NCBI RefSeq assembly: GCF_000472545.1
Contig: NZ_AWZV01000019.1
Coordinates: forward strand, 1-64,000
Source: Burkholderia sp. WSM2232
GTDB lineage: Bacteria > Pseudomonadota > Gammaproteobacteria > Burkholderiales > Burkholderiaceae
DNA: 64,000 nt
Direction: 5' to 3'
The stretch's first letter is position 1; the number at the start of each line of letters is the position of its first letter. Shown here in pieces: positions 17,706 to 27,751 of the stretch. Position numbers and translations under genes: made by a program. The notes beneath the pieces were generated by a model, which was not told the DNA's origin, did no database searches, and saw only the letters and a program-made list of their open reading frames with translations.

Positions 17706-18737
17706 TCAATCCAGCCGCGGCGTGCCCGTCGACGCCCGCACCACCAGTTTCGGCGCCGACGAAACGCGCATGGGCACTTTGGCCTTGCCGCGTGCCGTCT
17801 GTCCGTACGAAGATTCGATCAGCTCACGCAATAACGACACCGCGAGGCCGGCCACTTCGACGGTCGGCACGGCCACTGTGGTCAACGCGGGCCGCGATTC
17901 GTGCGCAAGTTGAATATCGGTGATGCCGATCACGGACAGATCCCTCGGCACGGCGAGGCCGAGGTCCGCGGCCGCATGCATTGCGCCCAGCGCCGGCAGG
18001 TCGTTAGTGGCGAAGATCGCGGTTATCCGCGGATCGGCCTCGAGCAACGCACGCGCCGCCGTATAGCCGCCGTGCACCGTGTCCGCTGCATGTTTGACGC
18101 GGCCCTTGCGCACACCTGCTGCGCGCAGCGCGTCGACGAAACCTTCATAGCGTGCGGCATGAATGCCCGAGACCTTGCTGCCTACGATTGCCCCGATTCG
18201 CCGATGACCCAGCTCGAGCAGATGCTGGCCTGCCAATTGTCCGGCCAGACGAAAATCCACGGCGACGCAGGGCAGGCCCGGCGGCTCGTTGGGCCGCTCC
18301 CACATGCATAAAACCACCGGCGTGCCGCGCGATTCGATCACGTGAAGGTCGGCGAACTGCAAATTGGCATTCGTTACCAGCACGCCCTCGGAGAGCGTGC
18401 CGGCAATCTGGTCCAGGTATGCGCGGCCGGTCACGGGATCATCGTTAGTATTGCAGATGATGACGAAGTGGCCGCTCGTGCGCGCCGCACGTTCGACGGC
18501 GAGCGCGAACTCCGGGTAGAACGGATTGGCGATGCTCGACACCATGAGTGCGAGCGTGGGCGCGCGGCCTTCGGCCAGCGCGCGAGCGGCGAGATGCGGC
18601 CGGTAGCCGAGGGCATCGACAGACGCGAGCACGCGTTGGCGCGTCGCCTCACCGACGCGGCCGCGGTTGCGCAGCACGTTGGACACGGTGGCGGGCGTGA
18701 CGCCGGCATGACGCGCGACTTCGCTAAGTGTGGGCAT
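17706..18737 (-). CDS. LacI/GalR-family transcriptional regulator
   Basis: This 343-residue regulator has an N-terminal LacI headpiece (TLSEVARHAGVTPATVSNVL, hinge helix RPHLAARALAEGR) and a periplasmic-binding-like effector core (LALMVSSIANPFYPEFA, GHRRIGAIVG, ITAIFATNDLPALGAM). It is divergent from the beta-galactosidase/ABC importer operon. A perfect 16-bp palindrome with central CG lies between them. It very likely represses that operon until its sugar inducer is present, and probably its own gene. Confidence 0.9.
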   Translation of the reverse strand: MPTLSEVARHAGVTPATVSNVLRNRGRVGEATRQRVLASVDALGYRPHLAARALAEGRAPTLALMVSSIANPFYPEFALAVERAARTSGHFVIICNTNDDPVTGRAYLDQIAGTLSEGVLVTNANLQFADLHVIESRGTPVVLCMWERPNEPPGLPCVAVDFRLAGQLAGQHLLELGHRRIGAIVGSKVSGIHAARYEGFVDALRAAGVRKGRVKHAADTVHGGYTAARALLEADPRITAIFATNDLPALGAMHAAADLGLAVPRDLSVIGITDIQLAHESRPALTTVAVPTVEVAGLAVSLLRELIESSYGQTARGKAKVPMRVSSAPKLVVRASTGTPRLD

Positions 18738-18876
18738 GTCTCTTCATTATTTGGGATGGTTACCCGGCATTTGCATCAAAGTACAAGGCACGGCACCATT
18801 TGTCGCACAGACAAAACGACATGGAGACAGGGCGAGAACCGGCGATCGCAATGCGATCGATTTTTTCGGCCTTGCT

Positions 18877-18892
18877 GATTAAGCGCTTAATC
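18877..18892. promoter_or_regulatory. LacI-family operator
   Basis: GATTAAGCGCTTAATC is a perfect 16-bp palindrome with the central CG typical of LacI/GalR operators. It is 38 bp before the ATPase gene start and 140 bp before the lacI-like start, placed to control both directions. A related half, CGATTAAATCA, follows at 18905-18915. Confidence 0.8.
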
Positions 18893-18929
18893 TCCGTCGT
18901 CGGGCCGATTAAATCACGGAGTCGATGCG

Positions 18930-20081
<1,152 letters not shown>

Positions 20082-20092
20082 AGGACATTCGG

Positions 20093-22078
20093 ATGCGCCT
20101 TGGAGTCTGCTATTACCCGGAACACTGGCCAGAGTCGATGTGGGAAGACGACGCGCGCCGCATGAAAGCACTCGGCATCGAGCAGGTGCGAATCGCCGAG
20201 TTCGCATGGAGCCGTATTGAACCGACGCCTGGCGAATACGATTGGGCGTGGCTTGATCGCGCGGTAGAGGTACTGGGCGCGGCTGGTTTGCAGGTGGTCA
20301 TGTGCACGCCGACGGCGACGCCGCCGAAGTGGCTGATCGATCGTCATCCGGACATCTTGCCGATTGGTGCCGATGGCCGCCCGCGCGCGTTCGGCTCGCG
20401 GCGTCACTATGACTTCTCGTCGCCCTCGTATTTTGCGGCCTCACAAAAGATCTGCACGGCGATTGCCGAGCGTTACGGCAAGCATCCGGCCGTAGCGTAC
20501 TGGCAGACCGACAACGAGTTTGGTTGCCATCACACCGTGGTGAGTTATTCGCCAGCAGCAGTTACGCGTTTTCGCGAGTGGCTGAGAGCGCGCTATAAAA
20601 CGGTCGACGCATTGAATCGCGCGTGGGGTACGGTCTTCTGGAGTATGGAGTACCGCAGTTTCGACGAGATTGACGCGCCGGTGGCAACCGTCACTGAAGC
20701 GCATCCGTCGCATCGGCTCGATTACCGGCGCTTCGCGTCCGACGAGGTTGCGCGTTATAACCGGATGCAGGTCGAGATCATCCGCGCGCATTCGCCGGGG
20801 CGTCCGGTCGCGCACAACTTCATGCAGCTGTTCACCGAGTTCGATCACTACAAGGTTGCCGCCGATCTGGACATCGCCACGTGGGACAGTTATCCGCTAG
20901 GCGCACTCGAAGAGCAATGGTTCGCGCCCGAAGTAAAAGCGCGCTGGTTGCGCAGCGGTCATCCTGACTTCGCGTCGTTCAATCATGACGTGTACCGCGG
21001 CATGTCGAAGCTGCCGTTCTGGGTCATGGAACAGCAGCCGGGTCCGGTGAACTGGGCGATGTGGAATCCCGCGCCGCTTCCTGGCATGGTGCGTTTGTGG
21101 AGTTGGGAGGCGTTCGCGCATGGTGCGGGCTGCGTATCGTATTTCCGCTGGCGTCAGGCGCCGTTTGCACAGGAGCAGATGCACGCGGGCCTGAATACGC
21201 CGGATAACCGGCTCGACGTGGGCGGTAGCGAGGCGCAGCAGGTCGCCAAAGACATTCGCGCAGTACTTGCGGCGAACGCCGACGCCGATGCCGCGGTTCG
21301 CTCGAAAGTCGCACTCGTGTACGACTACGAAGCGAAGTGGCTATTCGAAATTCATCCACAGGGTGCGGACTTTCACTACCCGCGCTTCGCATTCGAGTAC
21401 TACTCCGCGTTGCGCGCGCTAGGTCTTGATGTCGATGTCGTGCCCGTCGACGCATCGTTCGACGGCTACAGCATGATCGTGGTGCCGCCGCTGCCGATGA
21501 TGCCAGTGGATTTTGCCGCGCGTCTGGCAAGCTCGGGCGCGCAAGTGGTGTTGGGGCCGCGCACCGGTTCGAAGACGCAGGACTTGCAGATTCCGCCGAA
21601 TCTTCCCCCTGGTCCGCTCGCAGACTTGTTGCCGCTGCGAGTGTGGCGTGTCGAATCAATGCGCCCCAATGTGACTGAACCCGTGTTGGGTGCAGGCACG
21701 CAGGAGCCGGATACGGCGATTGGCCATGCACGTCACTGGCGCGATTTCATTGAAAGCCGTGACGCGAATGCATTTGACGTGCTCGCGCGTTTTGCTGACG
21801 GCCACCCTGCATACGTGCGAAGCGGCGCGTTCCATTACTTCGCGAGCCTGTTCGACGACTCGCTCACTGTTCGGCTGTTCGCGCAAGTCGCACAGCACGC
21901 GGGTATCCAGACGAATCCGCTCGGCGAAAGCGTCCGCATGAGCCGGCGCGGCGCGCTGACTTACGTGTTCAACTACGGCAACGCTGTGCATACGCTTACC
22001 GATGTAGCAGAAGACAGGTTCGTGATCGGTTCGAGCACAGTACCACCACAGGGCGTAGCGGTTTACCGATCGAGCTGA
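20093..22078 (+). CDS. Beta-galactosidase, glycoside hydrolase family 42
   Basis: This 661-residue enzyme begins with the GH42 segment LGVCYYPEHWPESMWEDDA. The acid/base Glu lies in WQTDNEFGCHH and the nucleophile Glu in FWVMEQQPGPVNW. A trimerisation/glutamine-amidotransferase-like middle domain and a C-terminal beta domain follow. There is no signal peptide, so it acts in the cytoplasm on imported beta-galactosides. It starts 11 bp after the ATPase gene and precedes the binding-protein gene, so import and hydrolysis are co-expressed under LacI-type control. Plant cell-wall galactan or galacto-oligosaccharides are plausible substrates. Confidence 0.92.
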   Translation: MRLGVCYYPEHWPESMWEDDARRMKALGIEQVRIAEFAWSRIEPTPGEYDWAWLDRAVEVLGAAGLQVVMCTPTATPPKWLIDRHPDILPIGADGRPRAFGSRRHYDFSSPSYFAASQKICTAIAERYGKHPAVAYWQTDNEFGCHHTVVSYSPAAVTRFREWLRARYKTVDALNRAWGTVFWSMEYRSFDEIDAPVATVTEAHPSHRLDYRRFASDEVARYNRMQVEIIRAHSPGRPVAHNFMQLFTEFDHYKVAADLDIATWDSYPLGALEEQWFAPEVKARWLRSGHPDFASFNHDVYRGMSKLPFWVMEQQPGPVNWAMWNPAPLPGMVRLWSWEAFAHGAGCVSYFRWRQAPFAQEQMHAGLNTPDNRLDVGGSEAQQVAKDIRAVLAANADADAAVRSKVALVYDYEAKWLFEIHPQGADFHYPRFAFEYYSALRALGLDVDVVPVDASFDGYSMIVVPPLPMMPVDFAARLASSGAQVVLGPRTGSKTQDLQIPPNLPPGPLADLLPLRVWRVESMRPNVTEPVLGAGTQEPDTAIGHARHWRDFIESRDANAFDVLARFADGHPAYVRSGAFHYFASLFDDSLTVRLFAQVAQHAGIQTNPLGESVRMSRRGALTYVFNYGNAVHTLTDVAEDRFVIGSSTVPPQGVAVYRSS

Positions 22079-22165
22079 GCAGTTAGGTAACGGGACGTTT
22101 TCAAGCCGGCATTGCAAACACTCACGACAACGACGCAAGATCAAGAAATAAAGGAGACAGGTAGC

Positions 22166-23419
22166 ATGAAAATGAAACCACGCAAGGTTCTGCTGACACT
22201 CGCGCTCGCTGCAGCCACACTCGGAGCGTCCGTTCTCAGCCCCGCGCAGGCCGGCACGCTGACAGCCAACATTGCGTTCAAGGGCGCGAGCCAGCGCGCC
22301 GTCTGGCAATCGGTAGTGGACGACTTCAGGAAGGCTCAGCCCGGTATCGACGTAAAGGTGTCGTTTATCGACGAAGAAGCCTACAAGGTGCAACTGCCCG
22401 GCTGGCTTTCGACGGTCGCGCCGGACATCGTCAACTGGCATGACGGCGAACGCATGGCCTATTACGCGCAGCGCGGTCTTTTCGAAGACCTGAGCGGCGA
22501 TTGGACGAAGAACGGCTGGAACGAAATGTACGCTTCGACGAAAGAAGCGTCTTCGTACAAGGGCAAGCAATATGCGGCGCCCACGGTGTACTACTCGTGG
22601 GGCATGTTCTATCGCAAGGATCTGTTCCAGAAGGCGGGCATCTCCGGCGAACCGAAAACGTGGGACCAGTTTCTGGACGACTGCAAGAAGCTGAAGGCAG
22701 CCGGCATTACGCCCATTGCCGTGGCGGGCCGCGATGCATGGACGCTCGCCGGCTGGTTCGATTATCTCGACCTGCGGCTGAACGGCAACGCGTTTCATCA
22801 GAAGCTGATGGCGGGCGAAGTGCCGTACACGGACGCGCGCGTGAAGAAGGTTTATACGACGTGGAAGCAACTGATAGACGCCGGCTATTTCATCGACAAC
22901 TCGCTTTCGTACGATCTCGACGCCGTGCAGCCGTTCCTGTTCCAGGGCAAGGCCGCAATGATGTTGATGGGCACGTTCATTACCGCGGGTTTCCCGGCGA
23001 ACGTAAAGCCTGAAATGGGCTATTTCCAGTTTCCTATTATCGATGCCAACGTACCGACTGCGGAAGACGGTCCGGTGGAATCGCTGCATATCCCGTCGAA
23101 GGCGAAGAACAAGGCAGACGCACACACGTTCCTCGCTTTTGTCGAGACACCGGAAATCGGCGCAAAGCTGGCCAAGGGCCTTGGCTCGCTATCGGCGAAC
23201 AGCAAATCTCCCGAGCCGGAAGACCCCATTTCGAAGATCGGCTTTCAGATCCTTGCAAATACGAAGGGCGGGATTGCGCAGTTCTACGATCGCGACATGA
23301 CGAAGGAAATGGCCGATGAAGGCATGAAGGGAATGCAGCAGTTCGTTTCCGATCCGTCGAAACTCGACAGCGTGCTTGCGCAGCTCGAGCAGACTCGCAA
23401 GCGCATCTATAAGAAGTAG
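22166..23419 (+). CDS. Extracellular sugar-binding protein (CUT1, family 1)
   Basis: The 417-residue protein begins with a Sec signal (MKMKPRKVLLTLALAAA, cleavage near AQA-GT). A family 1 solute-binding fold follows, with APDIVNWHDGERMAYYAQRG, YYSWGMFYRKDLFQKAG and KAAMMLMGTFI as characteristic segments. AAGGAG sits 10 bases before the chosen ATG; the frame extends 18 codons upstream without a signal peptide. It captures the oligosaccharide for the two permeases downstream. The specific sugar is unknown; the GH42 gene suggests beta-galactosides. Confidence 0.9.
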   Translation: MKMKPRKVLLTLALAAATLGASVLSPAQAGTLTANIAFKGASQRAVWQSVVDDFRKAQPGIDVKVSFIDEEAYKVQLPGWLSTVAPDIVNWHDGERMAYYAQRGLFEDLSGDWTKNGWNEMYASTKEASSYKGKQYAAPTVYYSWGMFYRKDLFQKAGISGEPKTWDQFLDDCKKLKAAGITPIAVAGRDAWTLAGWFDYLDLRLNGNAFHQKLMAGEVPYTDARVKKVYTTWKQLIDAGYFIDNSLSYDLDAVQPFLFQGKAAMMLMGTFITAGFPANVKPEMGYFQFPIIDANVPTAEDGPVESLHIPSKAKNKADAHTFLAFVETPEIGAKLAKGLGSLSANSKSPEPEDPISKIGFQILANTKGGIAQFYDRDMTKEMADEGMKGMQQFVSDPSKLDSVLAQLEQTRKRIYKK

Positions 23420-23478
23420 GCAAGGGTGGCGGCCGTAGGGCCGCTGACTGTTGTATCTGGCGGGAGCGGGTCGCTCCG

Positions 23479-23545
23479 GCCGACAGCTTTGCATGGGGCA
23501 GGAGTAAGCGCTAAAGCGCAAACTCCTGCCGACAGCTTTGCATGG
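23479..23545. repeat. Repeat-flanked hairpin (REP-like element) between binding-protein and permease genes
   Basis: An exact 18-bp direct repeat, GCCGACAGCTTTGCATGG, occurs at 23479-23496 and 23528-23545. Between the copies is an interrupted hairpin: GCAGGAGT (23498-23505) pairs with 23522-23529, and GCGC (23508-23511) with 23516-23519 around TAAA. There is no T-tract. The core GCGCTAAAGCG also occurs in another intergenic stretch at 55260-55270, so this may be an interspersed repeat family. Its position suggests a role in uneven expression of the operon. Confidence 0.75.
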
Positions 23546-23560
23546 TATCGGAGGGTCATC

Positions 23561-24532
23561 TTGTCGCATTCCGTCACCCGCCATACTGTAGGCGGATCCG
23601 TTGCACCGGGCGGTTCCGGCTTGCCGGCGCCGGGCAGCGCATCGAGTGCTCACGCGCGCGCGCCGGGGCGCCGTCCTTCGCCCACCGCGCGGCGCCAGCG
23701 GCGTGCTGCCTTTCTGTTTCTCGCGCCGGCTTGCGTGATGGTCGCCATTTACGTGATCTGGCCGATCCTTTCGACAATCCGCCTCAGCTTTTTCAACTGG
23801 GACGGCATGACTGAGCCGACTTTCGTCGGCCTCGCCAATTACGTCGAACTGTTCAATGCTCCGACGTTCTACACGGCGCTAAAGAACAATCTCATCTGGC
23901 TGCTGCTCTTTCTGCTCGCTCCGCCGATGGGGCTCGCGGTCGCACTGTACCTTAACCAGGCGGTGGCCGGCATTCGCATCGTCAAGTCGCTGTTCTTTGC
24001 ACCGTTCGTGTTGTCCGGCGTGGTGGTTGGGCTAATCTTCTCGTGGTTCTACGACCCGACTTTCGGTCTGCTCGCGATGATTCTGGGGCACGGGGTGCCG
24101 GTGCTCGGCGATCCGCGCTATGCGACTTTCGGCATCGTATTTGCCGCACTGTGGCCGCAAACGGCCTATTGCATGATTCTTTATCTGACCGGTCTGACAT
24201 CGCTCAATGCCGAGCAGATCGAGGCGGCACGTATGGAGGGAGCACGCGGCTGGTCGATGTTGTGGCACGTGATCCTTCCGCAATTGCGGCCCACCACGTT
24301 CATGGCGATTGTCGTCACGATAATTGGCGCATTGCGCAGCTTTGACCTCATATCGGTAATGACCGGCGGCGGTCCGTTCGAGAGCTCGACGGTGCTGGCC
24401 TACTACATGTACGACCAGGCAATCAAGTATTTCCGCATCGGTTATTCGGCGGCGGTCGCTGTCGTGCTGTTCGGCATCATGCTGGTGTATATCGTTTACC
24501 ACTTGCGGCGGATGCTGCGCGCGGAGCAATAA
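23561..24532 (+). CDS. Sugar ABC transporter permease (MalF type)
   Basis: This is a 323-residue permease with six predicted helices after a basic Pro/Ser-rich N-terminal tail. The EAA coupling loop reads EQIEAARMEGARGWSMLWHV. I chose a TTG start at 23561 because GGAGG lies six bases upstream. The frame is open for 45 more codons but crosses the repeat-flanked hairpin, so a longer protein is unlikely. It pairs with the MalG-type permease that starts 9 bp after its stop. Confidence 0.85.
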   Translation: MSHSVTRHTVGGSVAPGGSGLPAPGSASSAHARAPGRRPSPTARRQRRAAFLFLAPACVMVAIYVIWPILSTIRLSFFNWDGMTEPTFVGLANYVELFNAPTFYTALKNNLIWLLLFLLAPPMGLAVALYLNQAVAGIRIVKSLFFAPFVLSGVVVGLIFSWFYDPTFGLLAMILGHGVPVLGDPRYATFGIVFAALWPQTAYCMILYLTGLTSLNAEQIEAARMEGARGWSMLWHVILPQLRPTTFMAIVVTIIGALRSFDLISVMTGGGPFESSTVLAYYMYDQAIKYFRIGYSAAVAVVLFGIMLVYIVYHLRRMLRAEQ

Positions 24533-24541
24533 GGAGCCACC

Positions 24542-25393
24542 ATGTTTCCCATTCCAATCGACAAATGGAAACCGGCCACGCGCCGCGCCTACAAACTGAC
24601 ATTGCCTATCGCATTGCTGATCTGGCTTCTGCCGATGATCGCGGTGCTCGTCACATCGGTGCGCTCCACGGAAGAACTCAGCGAAGGCAACTACTGGGGC
24701 TGGCCCAGGCACTTCGCGCTAATCGACAACTACCGCGAGGCGCTCACCAGCTCGCCCATGTTGCATTACTTCTGGAACAGCGTGCTCATTACTGTACCAG
24801 CGGTGGTCGGTTCGATCGCGCTCGCGGCAATGGCGGGTTTTGCGCTCGCAATCTATCGTTTTCGCGGCAACTCCGCGTTGTTCGCGACGTTTGTCGCAGG
24901 CAATTTCGTGCCGGTCCAGGTGTTGATGATTCCCGTGCGCGACCTGTCGCTGCAACTCGGCCTGTTCAATTCCGTCAGCGCGCTGATCCTCTTTCATATT
25001 TCGTTTCAAACGGGGTTTTGTGCGCTGTTCCTGCGCAACTTCATCAAGCAGTTGCCGTTCGAACTCGTCGAGGCAGCTCGCATCGAAGGCGCGAACGAAT
25101 GGACGGTGTTCTTCAAGATCGTGCTGCCGTTGATCCGGCCCGCCCTGGCGGCCCTGGCGATCCTCGTTTTCACTTTTGTCTGGAACGATTACTTCTGGGC
25201 GCTATGTTTAACGCAAGGGGATGACGCCGCGCCGATCACGGTGGGCGTCGCCGCATTGAAGGGTCAATGGACGACTGCGTGGAACCTGGTTTCGGCGGGC
25301 TCCATTCTGGCTGCGCTGCCTTCGGTGGCGATGTTCTTCGCGATGCAAAAGCACTTTGTCGCCGGCCTGACGTTCGGTGCGACCAAGGGTTGA
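24542..25393 (+). CDS. Sugar ABC transporter permease (MalG type)
   Basis: The 283-residue inner-membrane permease has six hydrophobic helices, a periplasmic P2-like loop (SVRSTEELSEGNYWGWP) and the EAA motif ELVEAARIEGANEWTVFFKI, which docks to the ATPase. AAGGAG precedes its ATG. It is the last gene of the LacI-controlled operon and completes the CUT1 importer. No obvious terminator follows. Confidence 0.9.
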   Translation: MFPIPIDKWKPATRRAYKLTLPIALLIWLLPMIAVLVTSVRSTEELSEGNYWGWPRHFALIDNYREALTSSPMLHYFWNSVLITVPAVVGSIALAAMAGFALAIYRFRGNSALFATFVAGNFVPVQVLMIPVRDLSLQLGLFNSVSALILFHISFQTGFCALFLRNFIKQLPFELVEAARIEGANEWTVFFKIVLPLIRPALAALAILVFTFVWNDYFWALCLTQGDDAAPITVGVAALKGQWTTAWNLVSAGSILAALPSVAMFFAMQKHFVAGLTFGATKG

Positions 25394-25476
25394 CGCAACC
25401 GACGGGTCGTTCCACGCGAGCCTTCCAACGAGAATTTGCGTTCCGCGAACGAGCGCCGGGCCTTCCAAGAAGCGCT

Positions 25477-25490
25477 AGCAAACGTTTGCT
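25477..25490. promoter_or_regulatory. Palindromic operator-like site
   Basis: AGCAAACGTTTGCT is a perfect 14-bp palindrome with central CG, the general form of LacI-family operators. It lies 25 bp upstream of the sigma-28-like promoter of the cNMP/FliG-like gene and 84 bp after the last permease gene. Its regulator is unknown. Confidence 0.45.
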
Positions 25491-25515
25491 CAATTTCCAC
25501 CACGTTTGCCCTAAT

Positions 25516-25542
25516 TAAAGATTGGGACGGCTTTGTCGTTAT
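25516..25542 (+). promoter_or_regulatory. Sigma-28 (FliA)-like promoter
   Basis: TAAAGATT (25516-25523), an 11-bp spacer and GTCGTTAT (25535-25542) match the flagellar sigma factor consensus TAAAGTTT-N11-GCCGATAA at 7 of 8 and 5 of 8 positions with exact spacing. It would drive the cNMP/FliG-like gene and the mot genes as late flagellar genes. Confidence 0.5.
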
Positions 25543-25626
25543 CCAGTGAAATAAGTCAGACCGTCGAACTGACTCGTGCTTGAAGAAAGGCATGCGCTGG
25601 ACCAAAGCTCATCGGGGGTACCAATC

Positions 25627-26862
25627 TTGAACCAACAACGCTCGCCATGGACGCGCACTGCGGCTCCGGGGGAAGTCATCTATTCCGAAGGCTTCGTGGG
25701 CGACGCCGTCATCTACGTCATTGCAGATGGCAAAGTCGAAATCTCCACTCAGTGCGATGAAAAAAAGGTCATTCTGGCCACGCTCGGCAAGGGCGAATTC
25801 TTCGGCGAAGCGGCGTTGTTGCCGCCCGAGCCCCGAGCCCACACCGCCAAGGCGCTGAGCTTCTGTCAATTGACGGCTATCGCGGGCGGTATCGTTGAAG
25901 AAGAACTGGAACGCGTGTCGCCCCTCTTGCGCCACATCGTGCGCACGATGATTCGGCGCGTAAAAAAGAAAGACGACATTCTCGCGACCAATACGCATGC
26001 CGACTTTCTTCCCGGCGTGCTTTCCTACGCGCATGTTCTGTCGTTGATGGCAGGCGCCGAGATGAACGACCGCTTCGATGCGCGCGCACGCCGCCCTCAA
26101 AACGAAGAAGTCTCCATTCCGCTTTCGGAAGTCATCAAGAAATGCAACGCAATTGCGGGCCATTCGCGCCCGCATGTGATGGCCATGCTAAAGCGGATGG
26201 AAAAGCTCAACCTCGTGTCGATTGAAGCGGGGCGCTCCGAGCGGCTGAACAACACGGCGGGACGCTATTCGGCGAGCGAGGGCGCAACGGGCCGCCAACT
26301 CGTCACGTTCGATCCGGTGAAAATCACCGACCGCGCGCAGCAGGTGGCCGACCATGATCTCGACGTTTCGATCAGCAGCGAACTCGAGCTGATCGAACTC
26401 GACGATCTGGAAGCACTGATCGGTGTGGACAGGAAAGTGATTCTGAACAAGCTCTCGCACGCGGAGATCGCCGAAGACATCTTCGCGTTCCGCAAGTCCA
26501 AAGTGCTCAATTACGTCGAGGAGAAGGGCCTGAGCTACTTCTCGCGCCGCACTGCGCGCGGTGCAGCAGAGTTGAAATCGCTCGACGACCTGGAGTTCAT
26601 CGATCAGCGAACCCTGTTCGAAGCAGTGAGCGCGTTCGATACCTATGACCTCGCAAAACTTCTTTCCGCGTCGGCCGGCCAGCCCATTGACGAGCGCCTG
26701 CAATCCGTCATGACCGAAGCGCGCAAGAAAGAAGTGTCGTGGGTAATGCGGCGCGAGATCAGAATCGATCCGGTCGAGATCGTGGAGATCGAGCAGCGCT
26801 TCATTGAAACGGTTCGGGCGCTGAAGTCGCCCGCGGCGCACGCAGCACCCGCCGAGTCGTGA
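25627..26862 (+). CDS. cNMP-binding / winged-helix / FliG-like fusion protein
   Basis: This 411-residue protein has three parts. Residues ~8-110 are a Crp-type cyclic-nucleotide fold with the phosphate cassette GEFFGEAALLPPEPRAHTA, whose Arg is kept. Residues ~162-205 read like a Crp winged helix (PLSEVIKKCNAIAGHSRPHV, then MLKRMEKLNLVSIEAG). Residues ~250-400 hold two helical repeats resembling the FliG C-terminal region, the second containing FDTYDLAKLLSASAG and SWVMRREIRIDPVEI. FliG is the rotor protein that meets the MotA stator. MotA- and MotB-like genes follow directly, so a ligand-responsive partner of that motor is an attractive inference. A TTG start with GGGGG upstream is chosen; a GTG at 25576 in frame is the alternative. 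The FliG similarity was judged by eye. Confidence 0.7.
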   Translation: MNQQRSPWTRTAAPGEVIYSEGFVGDAVIYVIADGKVEISTQCDEKKVILATLGKGEFFGEAALLPPEPRAHTAKALSFCQLTAIAGGIVEEELERVSPLLRHIVRTMIRRVKKKDDILATNTHADFLPGVLSYAHVLSLMAGAEMNDRFDARARRPQNEEVSIPLSEVIKKCNAIAGHSRPHVMAMLKRMEKLNLVSIEAGRSERLNNTAGRYSASEGATGRQLVTFDPVKITDRAQQVADHDLDVSISSELELIELDDLEALIGVDRKVILNKLSHAEIAEDIFAFRKSKVLNYVEEKGLSYFSRRTARGAAELKSLDDLEFIDQRTLFEAVSAFDTYDLAKLLSASAGQPIDERLQSVMTEARKKEVSWVMRREIRIDPVEIVEIEQRFIETVRALKSPAAHAAPAES

Positions 26863-26943
26863 CGCCCGTTAGGTTCGCCCGACACGATCGGACGTAGCGT
26901 TTAACTGTAATTTGCAGGCTCGTGCAGCCGCTCGCGAGGACGT

Positions 26944-27708
26944 ATGGATCTTTTGACGGTATTTGGCGCAGTGTTCGGGGTGGCGGCAATCGTCGCGGGC
27001 TTCTCGCTCGAAGGCGGCAACTTTACGTCGCTGATTCAGCTGGAGGCGTTTGTCATCGTGCTTGGCGGCACGTTGGCTGCGGTAATGATCCAGAACACCT
27101 GGGCACGCTTTTATGACGGTGTGAAACTGCTGCGCTTCGCTTTCGTGAAGGCACGGCAAGTGGATCGCAAGAGTCTGTCCGTTCTGCTCGAATGGGGCGA
27201 CCAGGCGAAGCTGAACGGTATGCTGGTGTTCGAATCGATCGAGGCGAAGGGCATCAGTCCATTTGCCAAGCGCGGTCTCGAACTGCTCGCAAACGGCGTG
27301 ACCACGGCGGTGCTCGAAGATGCGTTGCAACGCGAAGTCGACGCTTACGAGCGCAATTGCATGGCGGCTGCCCGCATCTGGCAACAGGCGGGTGGTTATG
27401 CGCCGACCTTCGGCATTCTCGGCGCCGTGCTCGGCCTGATTCAGGTGACCGGGCATATGCTCGAGCCATCGCAACTGGGGCAGGGCATAGCCGTCGCGTT
27501 CGTTGCGACGCTGTACGGTCTCGCGCTTGCGAACCTGGTGTTTCTGCCGCTGTTCGGCAAAATCCGCGCGCAGGTGGACAGCGAATTGCGTTTCAGGCGT
27601 CTCTATCTGGACGGCCTGCTCGCCATCTCGCGCAAGGAATCGCCGCACACCATCGAAACGCGTCTGGCGGGCGACGTACGCGAGCGCTCTGCCGAACTGC
27701 TCGGCTAG
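26944..27708 (+). CDS. MotA/MotC-type stator proton channel subunit
   Basis: The 254-residue inner-membrane protein has the short MotA/MotC/MotP layout: two N-terminal helices (VFGAVFGVAAIVAGFSL; IQLEAFVIVLGGTLAAVMI), a cytoplasmic charged loop, and two C-terminal helices beginning AGGYAPTFGILGAVLGLIQV and VAFVATLYGLALANLVFLP. It should form the pentameric channel around the MotB-like dimer. GAGGA precedes its ATG. It lies 81 bp after the cNMP/FliG-like gene. No other flagellar genes are in the window, so this is probably a second, specialised stator set. Confidence 0.88.
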   Translation: MDLLTVFGAVFGVAAIVAGFSLEGGNFTSLIQLEAFVIVLGGTLAAVMIQNTWARFYDGVKLLRFAFVKARQVDRKSLSVLLEWGDQAKLNGMLVFESIEAKGISPFAKRGLELLANGVTTAVLEDALQREVDAYERNCMAAARIWQQAGGYAPTFGILGAVLGLIQVTGHMLEPSQLGQGIAVAFVATLYGLALANLVFLPLFGKIRAQVDSELRFRRLYLDGLLAISRKESPHTIETRLAGDVRERSAELLG

Positions 27709-27751
27709 TCGCATCGAAAAAACGGGCACAACTTATCGCGGACTCGTGTGT

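Noticed and set aside
21656..23125. A 489-codon minus-strand frame over GH42 and binding-protein genes
   Set aside because: It overlaps two recognised genes antisense and has no recognisable domain.
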